A stretch of 64,000 nt of DNA from Symbiodinium sp. CCMP2592. Taxonomy: Eukaryota; Sar; Dinophyceae; Suessiales; Symbiodiniaceae. The notes under the pieces are model-generated. The model saw only the letters and a list, made by a program, of their open reading frames with translations. It made no database searches and was not told the DNA's origin. Below are positions 56,950 through 64,000 of the stretch, in pieces (positions within the stretch are counted from its first letter, which is position 1; each line of letters begins with the position of its first letter). Made by a program: the position numbers and the translations under genes. The stretch is from contig CAJNDT010005866.1 in assembly GCA_905221615.1 (NCBI GenBank), positions 62,001-126,000 of the forward strand. The letters are read 5' to 3'.

Positions 56950-57000
56950 TATATATATATATATATATTCTTCTTCTTCTTCTTCTTCTTATTGTTATTA
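56950..57000. repeat. TA and TTC microsatellites
   Basis: A TA run (about 56,951-56,969) is followed by TTCTTC triplets. Confidence 0.9.
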
Positions 57001-57139
57001 CTATCATATTTATATATTTCATATATGCATGCATGCAATATACCCAGCAAAACCGATAATCTCATGCTTTGGGCCCTCGCAGGTTTGGTTGCGGCCGGGC
57101 GATGGCTTAAGCTTGGCCTCGCGCCCTGAAATTCCCTCC

Positions 57140-57460
57140 TTGCTTAGGGTTTGGGTTTACGGGTAAGTTTAGGGCTTTAGGGTTCAGTAACAAGGGTTAT
57201 AATTAGGGTAACTATACTTCTTTCTTAGGGTTTGGGTTTACGAGTTTAGGGTGTCGGGTTTGGGGTTTACGGGTTTAGGGGTTTAGGGTTTAAGGGTTTA
57301 GGGTTCTGGGGTTCAGGGTTTAGGGGTTTAGGGTTCTGGGGTTTAGGGGTTTAGGGTTTAGGGTTTAGAAACTAGGGTTATAATTAGGGTAACTAGACTT
57401 ATGTCTCCTGATAACCCCAAGTAAGCGACCTTATAACCTTACTAAGTCCCAGGGTTCAGG
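57140..57460 (+). repeat. Telomere-like filler containing MITE fragments
   Basis: TTTAGGG-derived runs. Two fragments of the TA-bounded MITE family are embedded (AGGGTTATAATTAGGGTAACTA at about 57,195 and 57,373), the second reaching ACCTTACTAAGTCCC at about 57,450. Confidence 0.75.
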
Positions 57461-57464
57461 GTTG

Positions 57465-59390
57465 AAGAGTGGGTATTGGCAGCGCCTCATCTCCCCAGAA
57501 ACTGTGGATAACGCATGTGCAGATTCTGGCGGACGACCTTTGGCTCATGTGAACGGGGTCATTACCGGGGCAGAGGCTATGGCTAAGGCACTCCTCGGGT
57601 TTGGGAGCTTCCAGGGCCAGCGATGGTTCAGGGAGCTCAGGTGAGTCACAAAAGAATCCCCAAACCTAAACAAACACAAATCTTCGAACCCCTAAACCCG
57701 GACCCCGAAACCTCAGACCTCCATCTTCAAACCTGAAACCGGGCCGTATGTTTATGTGTGCGTGCGATGTCTATGGTGAAAGCAAGCCCTCGTCCCAGGA
57801 TCGCTGGCTCATCTTTTGCAGCGTTGACGACGAGGAGGGCCAAAGTTGTCGATCCCATGGTGGGGCTTTGGGGTTTTGGCGTTCAAAGTGGGGAGCAAGC
57901 GAAAGGGATATGAAGAACGACATCTTGTATGTGGCTGGTGATAGAGAGTGGTGGGTGCCGTATTAAGCCAGACGAGACATAGCCGAATCGCACAGTCTGC
58001 GCCCATTGCAGCTGAGCAGTTGAGAGTTAACGCACCCTAAACCACAAACCCTAACCGTCGTCTTGACCTTGACCCCAAGCCCAAGGCCTTTACTACTTCC
58101 CCTGTCGGTCAATGGAGGTGAAGTCTCCTATCGCCTTGCTTGGTGTTTGGGGTTCGCTGGGTTTTCCGGGTTCAGTCTTCTTCGACAACTGTCACATACT
58201 ACTATTGACTGCAGTACACATGAGGCCCTGCAGCAATGTGCATTGCCATGCCTCAGCATTGGAAGCACAAAAGCACGGCTGTCACGTAATCTTGCCTCAT
58301 AGCATACTCCGCAGCAACATGCAGATGTTGAAGCTTCTTATGTGAAAGGCCCCAGCTCTGCATCAGCTAGCCCGTGGGAACAGCACTTTAAACTGCAAAG
58401 CACAGGCAAACGAAAGCCTCCAAAGAATCAATCCCCAATGCCCGAAGTGTGGACCGCAAATCAATGGTTGAGGGGGTCGAAAAATCGTAATGCTAGTCCT
58501 TACAGCTCCGAAGCAGGAAGCAGTCGACCGCTTCGTGGAGGAGTTGGAGCCGTGTCTTAGCCTGCACGGAGAGCCGTCCGAAAAGTAACATATCGTTAAA
58601 ATGAAGCGTTCCTATGCATTAACTACATTAGAGTCTGTCTTCCTGCACCATCAGACCATGTAGAGCTTTCCATGCAACGTAGCATATGATGGTGCGTATG
58701 CATGCTGGAAGCTCCAACCTCTGCACTGCCGGGTTCAGTTCACAGCGCAGCCGTTGAGGATGTCACTCTTGTGGGAATCCGAGCAAGAAGCCTGAAATAA
58801 CGAAGCCAACCTGTGTGTAACCCGCAAAATCGCGAAAGGTGAAAGCCTAAGGTCCGGTACAGCGCTCAAATCATCGATTTGTGGAAACTGCCTTTTCGTA
58901 TTCTGCGGGGAACCTTGACCTGCCCAACATTCGCGTGGCCTGCGTGCATTCCCAAACTTGAAGCAACACCGAACCATGGCGCGGGCAGCCAGGATGTGTT
59001 ACCTGACACCTCTTAGGGGATCTATAAGGGTACCTTTAAGGTTTCCTTTAAGGGATCTATAGGGTTTTAGGGTATATATATATAGGGTCTTAGACGCGAT
59101 GTTTTCAAGAGGGGAAGAGCCAGCAAGCGCCGAGGATGGTTGGCGAAATTCTCGACGCTTCGAAGGACAGCGGCTGCCATGCGCTTGAAAACTAAATATA
59201 GGCAATCCAAAGCGCGAGACCCTAAATTTCTAGCTCCCCACCTCCTGAACCGTAGACTTAAGTTTGGGGCCAAAACTTGCTGAGCGGGAAGAAGCCTGGA
59301 AATCCAACCGACCTCCCAAAGCCACATATGAAACCCTTAGCTTCGGCTCCCAGCCCCGGGCCAGCTTGTTTGGGTTCCGGGTTCAGGGCC
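57465..59390. other. Unassigned DNA
   Basis: Small plus-strand frames (57,462-57,644; 57,748-57,966; 58,342-58,560) have no recognisable domain. A GGGATCTATA-type short repeat lies at about 59,012-59,065. Confidence 0.3.
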
Positions 59391-59397
59391 AGTCCTC

Positions 59398-59512
59398 TTC
59401 GGGTTTAGGGCTTTAGGGTTTAGGGGTTTAGGGGTTTGGGGTTTAGGGTTTAGGGGTTTAGGGGTTTGGGGGTTTAGGGGTTTAGGGTTTAGGGTTTCAG
59501 GCTCTGAGTTTC
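59398..59512 (+). repeat. Interstitial (TTTAGGG)n, degenerate
   Basis: GGGTTTA units alternate with GGGGTTTA for about 110 bp. Confidence 0.9.
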
Positions 59513-59699
59513 GGTGGTCTGGGTTTGTAATATAGAGGCCTAAGCAGCTATAGTAGTACCATAAAAGAGCCCTTATCGACCCCTTTGAAGGAACACCATT
59601 CTAATTATTGAGGCCCCTACATTAGTTCCGGGTCGATGCTTGGGATTGTGGGTTTTATGCGGGTGCCAGGCACGGGCCGATCCAGGGGCCAGCAGGGGA

Positions 59700-59830
59700 T
59701 ATCTGTATTATACTACACTCTACGGTAAAATATCTTCCTATCTTTTTTCTATACGATACTGTACTATACTGTACAATACCGTGCTGTGAAATATCAGACT
59801 AAACTATACTATATGATATCATGAGACATC
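59700..59830. repeat. TATAC/TATAG-rich tract
   Basis: ACTATACTGTACAATAC- and ACTATACTATATGATATC-type sequence, as at 21,400-21,560. Confidence 0.6.
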
Positions 59831-60099
59831 GTGTGTATTCAAGACGATGCCCTCAGAGCCACGTCGCTGGTCTCCCCACCGCCCTATAGCTTTCTAGTGG
59901 GAATCTCGCATGACAAGCCTGATACTTGCGCAAGTGAAGCAAATTCTGCAGGAGTGTCAGATTCGTGAGCGTTAGCTGTCGAGTCCCTGATAGGCTTGCC
60001 TGGAAATTGCACGGCCGACAGTAGTGACGGTCGCCGCAGCTTGATGGCATTTGGCACAAGATCCGGAAAGACGGCTGGGCTTCGGGCCTTGCATTTCAG

Positions 60100-60378
60100 G
60101 TTTGCCGCACTTCATTCACTTCAGGTTTTGTCTCTGCGTTTCGTGGCGCAGCTTCACCTGTGATCAGAGCAAAGGTCAGTCTTGCTCAAATTTCGCCGCC
60201 AGCCGCCCGAATAACTTACATCTGTGCGCGACCCCCAAAAGTACACAGCGCAGATTTCGAGTCAGTAGTTGCCTTGGCATCTTTTCCTGACTCTCTGCTT
60301 CTCAAAGCTCCGTTGAATCATGTTACACCGTACCCCAAACCCCATTCTACATTCTCTCTGTACCGATGTCGTGATTAA
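60100..60378 (+). CDS. Exon-like open frame, uncertain
   Basis: After the acceptor-like CACTTCAG at about 60,125, one frame stays open to 60,378. It reads FVSAFRGAASPVIRAKVSLA and onward through SADFESVVALASFPDSLLLK. No domain is recognised and no splice partner identified. It could be chance. Confidence 0.2.
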   Translation, partial: VCRTSFTSGFVSAFRGAASPVIRAKVSLAQISPPAARITYICARPPKVHSADFESVVALASFPDSLLLKAPLNHVTPYPKPHSTFSLYRCRD

Positions 60379-60506
60379 GCGATCGCGGCTTCGGGGGACT
60401 GAGCCTGGCAAGGCAAACTCGCCGGCAGGATGGGCTCCGCGGCCTGCAGTCGGATGTTGCGGGAGAGAGAGCTGCACGATTTGGCTTTTTGGGGGCGGTT
60501 GGAAGG

Positions 60507-60630
60507 TACTTAGAGGATCATGGGACTTAGTAGGTTGGGTTGTAAGTACGGTAATTATACTTATAACTACTTATAACCACAATGAAGGTACTTCTAACCT
60601 TACTTACTAAGTCCCATGATCCTGCAAGTA
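60507..60630. mobile_element. TA-bounded MITE-like palindrome, copy 3
   Basis: TACTTAGAGGATCATGGGAC at the left and GTCCCATGATCCTGCAAGTA at the right, with the interior TTATAACTACTTATAAC. Very similar to 24,564-24,687, so relatively recent. Confidence 0.8.
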
Positions 60631-60950
60631 TTGAAGGGTTGAGGGATTTAGGCCTTGAGCGCTTTCAGATTTGGGGAAAAAGGGTTTGGGCGGGAAGAGA
60701 AGAACTGGGACAACCATCCAGTACTGGATTGCTGGCAGAGGATTCGCCTAGCGCTTGAACCTCCTCTGTCTGATAGACATTCCAACTAACACGCAGTGGC
60801 AGTAGGGAAAGAGGGGTATGAAAAAAAGAACCTGCTCTGAATTTTGAGGCTTTGAGGATTTTGCTTTCAGGTGAGGCTTTGGAGCTTAGATCTGGGATTC
60901 AGGTCCCAGGGTTTGGGGTGTCGGCATAGCTGAAGCTAAGAGCTCAGCCC

Positions 60951-62207
60951 TTAACCCTGAGCCGACCTCTTGGGCCTCTCGCCCCGACTTGAAAGGCAGA
61001 AAGCAAGAGTCTCTGAGGTGCGAAAGCTGACAGCCTTCGAGCCGCCGTGGCGAAAGGCGAGGGAATCCCCCGCTGGTTTAGAGTTTAAAGGGTTTTTTGA
61101 CTCATGGTAGTGGGCGCTTGGGGATGAGGACGGGAGGCCTTGAACATCCACCGGGAGCGAAGACCTCCCAAACGTAGGGGAACTTAAACCCAGCGACACA
61201 ACGAGCCTGCAAAGGCAAAGCCCACACCCTAAACCCTTTCGGCACCTTTCGGATAGCGGTAATGCCTCGGTTGATTGCGGAAGCACTCCTGGTCCGTGGG
61301 TAAGACTAACAAGGAAACTGGCAGGAATGGCCAGAAGCCAGCCTGGCAGTAAACCATGCTTCCACACGGAAGGGGAACTCCGGAAGCTTAAACGCAGTTT
61401 GGGAAAAGCAGCCGGAGGGCGCTGTCCAAGCAGCACGACTACAGTAGATCGCCGCATCGCGCAGCTCACTTCATTGGTGGTGCCTGGACAGCGGAAAGGC
61501 AAGCACAAAGCGCTTGCGCAGGAAGGGTACTACAGGGGTAGACCGCATCGCGCAATATACCTCATTGACACAACCTGTGCAGCAGAAGAAACGAACCCCT
61601 TGAAGTTCGAAAAGTTCATGGTGGCATCAAAAGCAGTACTGGCCACCGAGAAGTGCGCACTGCAACGCCGAGTTTGTAGCCTGGACAAGCACACGATAAC
61701 GAAGAACTCCCCGTCTTCCTGTCGTAAAAGGATGCCATCTTGGGAAGCGAGGATAACGAAGTTGAGCCGGACAGTGTCCACGACGAGAGAGACGACCAAC
61801 CACTGAGCAACCAACAAAAACCAGCCACATATGCCGTATGGGCCGACCAGCCGTCCCCATGGGCCATGCCCCAGATGGAACTGAAACAGAAAGGGCAGCA
61901 ATGGGACCTCCAGTAAGCTGCAGGTTGCAGGCCTTCTCCCGACAAATGTTGACCCTGATATAGCACAGCAAGATGGGATGCAAGTCATCCCAAAAGGCAA
62001 GAAGATCCAGGTAGCAAGAACCGAAAACCGCCATGCTGAATGACCACATGTCCTCTCCCTCTGTGCTTCAACCACGAAAGCGTAAGTGCCACCGCAGCTC
62101 GTCAAGCAAATGACCTGCGTCGACAATAAACGGTGCAAGATGCCCATGGCGAAAGAAACTAGAAGGAAACCTACCACCCGAGCGATCTGCCTGCTCCGCC
62201 ACACCAC
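60951..62207 (-). CDS. Overlapping uncertain minus-strand ORFs
   Basis: Two adjacent minus-strand frames, 61,530-62,207 (225 codons) and 60,951-61,508 (185 codons), lie in non-repetitive sequence. The first has several hydrophobic stretches (GFLLVSFAMGIL; WFLLVAQWLVVSLVV) that could span a membrane. A 159-codon plus-strand frame (61,327-61,806) and other minus-strand frames overlap. A ~35-bp segment is duplicated within (GATCGCCGCATCGCGCAG at 61,447 and GACCGCATCGCGCAATA at 61,540). No family recognised and coding is unproven. Confidence 0.25.
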
Positions 62208-62234
62208 TGGAAGGAGCTCGGGCCACCGTGGCTC

Positions 62235-62530
62235 ACACCCTAAACCCTAAACCGTGGCTACGCTCCGAGGTCATTCTGCCCGAACGCCTCGCGGAGACGA
62301 AACCCTGAAGCAACCCTGGAAGAGCCTTTTTTCACAACCCTGTAAAGCCCTAAACCCTAAAGGCCCTAAACCCTAAACTCTGAACCCTAAACCCTAAAGG
62401 CCCTAAAGGCCCTAAGCCCTAAGCCCTAAACCCTAAGGCCCTAAAGGCCCTAAAGGCCCCAAAGGTTCTAAAGGCCCTAAAGGCCCTAAAGGCCCTAAAG
62501 GCCCTAAAGGCCCTAAAGGCCCTGAACCAT
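62235..62530 (-). repeat. Telomere-like array grading into a 9-bp CCCTAAAGG repeat
   Basis: CCCTAAA units occur at the left. From about 62,395 the unit becomes CCCTAAAGG, repeated about eight times in near-perfect tandem at 62,470-62,522. Confidence 0.9.
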
Positions 62531-62539
62531 AAAGCCCGA

Positions 62540-63640
62540 TAAAGCCCAAGCGGACCTCACAAAGCGCGAAGCTCCGAGGCCCCCCGGAGCCCCCAAAGTG
62601 CTTTCGAGGAGCTCACGCGCTTCGCCTTGGTCGTCTTGCCAAGGACCAAGCGCCGCGAGCAGCCGGGGTCCCAAGCAGTGATTTTGGGGACTTAAGTGGG
62701 GTTTTGGGGATGTAGGGGTTAGGGTTTAGGTTTGGTTTTTGGTGTTGGGGGTTTTGGGCTCTAGCTCAGGGTTTCGGACAGGGTTGTCCGATAGGATTTT
62801 CAGTGGGGCATGCGAGGTTTTGAAGGGTCGTGACATCTGGTGTTGTTCGAAAGCATCGTCCTTTCACCATCTTACCTTTGGGCACAGCAAGAGGGCCCCA
62901 TATCGAGCTGAGCCCCAAAAGGGCTGCTGAAAGCTGCTCAGGCCTCTAGACTCTAGAGCCAGGAAGGGCAAAGAAAGAGCGGAAAGTATCGCGGCCTCAA
63001 CTTCATCGGTGTGCTGGCAGTTTCTCTGCTGTTCCCACAACTCCAAGCCCCTCAATCCGTGACCCAGCCGCAAGTAGTCCCTAACCCAAGAGCTACAAGT
63101 TCACTATGCGAGTTCGGGCAAGATAGCTTCGAGATGGGGCTCCACTAACTCTTCCCCGAGTTCTCAGAGCAAGGTTCAAAGCAAACTGGGTGGCCCCTCA
63201 GGGCTTTGAAGCAAGCAAGCCTCGTGGATTTTGGGACCCATAGTCTTCGGCGTTGGATTTTGAGACCCGTAGTCTTCGGCATTGGGGAGAAGCCCTGAGG
63301 AATCCTGTCTGAGGTACTACTACCAGCTGAAGAGCTTGCTGACCTTCCGTTGGGACCACTGTTCCTGGGCGGATTTCTTTCGTTGAAGTTGTAGACTGGC
63401 CACCCGCCCAAGAGCCTGACAACGCTTTGAGACCCTGACCTCAAATCTTAAGCTTCCCACATGAGACTTCCTAAGTGCAGTCCCAAGTGTGGAGGAAATC
63501 TGGTTCCACTCCAGGATCCTTTCCATATGGATTGAGAGGAGTTCCGGAAAGTGGACCCTTCTGCCCTTGACAGGTCTTAGGCTCCTTCGCTTCAGGTGCT
63601 GGGATGCTTTGCGGGAGTCATCTTGAAGAGTCATCTTGTC
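62540..63640. other. Unassigned DNA
   Basis: No frame above about 104 codons and no domain. A short direct repeat, CCCATAGTCTTCGGCGTTGG / CCCGTAGTCTTCGGCATTGG, lies at 63,238 and 63,267. Confidence 0.35.
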
Positions 63641-63647
63641 TCGAATA

Positions 63648-63825
63648 CCCTAAACCCTAAACCCTAAACCCTAATACCACGGAGGCCCACAAAGCAGATG
63701 TCTAGGAAACCTCAGCAAGAGCCGACGTGGTTCCGTCGCTCCCCAAGTCGAGCCTCCCGGGTTTTGGGGTTTCAAAATCCCCTCACCCCAAAACCACAGA
63801 ATTAGGGTTTGGGGTTTAGGGTTTA
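63648..63825. repeat. Telomeric runs in both orientations
   Basis: (CCCTAAA)4 at 63,648-63,674 and GGGTTTGGGGTTTAGGGTTT at about 63,805-63,825. Confidence 0.9.
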
Positions 63826-63968
63826 GAACTCCTAAAGCCGTAGTCGAAGCCTGGGGGTGTGGAGCCATGAATCGCAAAGCCTCGTGTCTCAGGCTGCCCA
63901 ACTCAGATGGTATTGGGCAGCACACTCCAGCGCGAGTTCCAGAGACCCCAGGCCTGTCTGGAGGGTTC

Positions 63969-64000
63969 ATATATATGTATGTATATGTATATGTCTATGT
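63969..64000. repeat. TATG microsatellite at window end
   Basis: ATATATGTATGTATATGTAT continues to the end of the window. Confidence 0.85.

Overview
This window looks like nuclear DNA of a microbial eukaryote, most likely a dinoflagellate and possibly of the Symbiodiniaceae. Three things point there. Plant/alveolate-type telomere heptamers (TTTAGGG / CCCTAAA) are scattered through the whole window in both orientations. Recognisable coding sequence is very sparse. The one gene whose splicing can be followed uses short introns with GC-AG and GA-AG borders, which dinoflagellates are known for. I saw no bacterial operon, rRNA, convincing tRNA or CRISPR array. The organism call is inference.

Layout. 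From 1 to 27.4 kb there is mostly non-coding DNA: telomere-like filler, microsatellites, a 56-bp tandem repeat, and several families of short palindromic MITE-like elements. From 27.46 to 53.47 kb lies a tandem array with a ~1.57-kb higher-order unit built of shorter GAGCTCTCTTCT-type subunits. Two insertions split it. The first (29,897-33,813) consists of other tandem repeats. The second (37,631-52,669, 15,039 bp) has a 10-bp target duplication (GGGACCTGTC) and imperfect 36-bp terminal inverted repeats (26 of 36 positions match). With both insertions removed, the array is a continuous ~7.0 kb in correct phase. At 53.47-53.65 kb is a 17-bp minisatellite. It is followed to 56.9 kb by about ten copies of a ~300-320-bp self-complementary satellite made of the nonamer TTTAGATAG. 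From 56.9 to 64 kb there is again telomere-like filler, MITE-like elements and weak ORFs.

The 15-kb insertion is the main discovery. It carries a Mutator-like transposase (N-terminal Cys-rich/helical ORF plus a core ORF ending in a SWIM zinc finger). It also carries a many-exon gene of unknown function that begins with a SAP DNA-binding domain followed by a Cys cluster, a second SAP-exon fragment with an intron at the identical position, duplicated exon-like pieces, and several minisatellites. I read it as a giant Mutator-like element with captured or accessory genes. The transposase seems to lack the segment for the first catalytic Asp, so it may be decayed.
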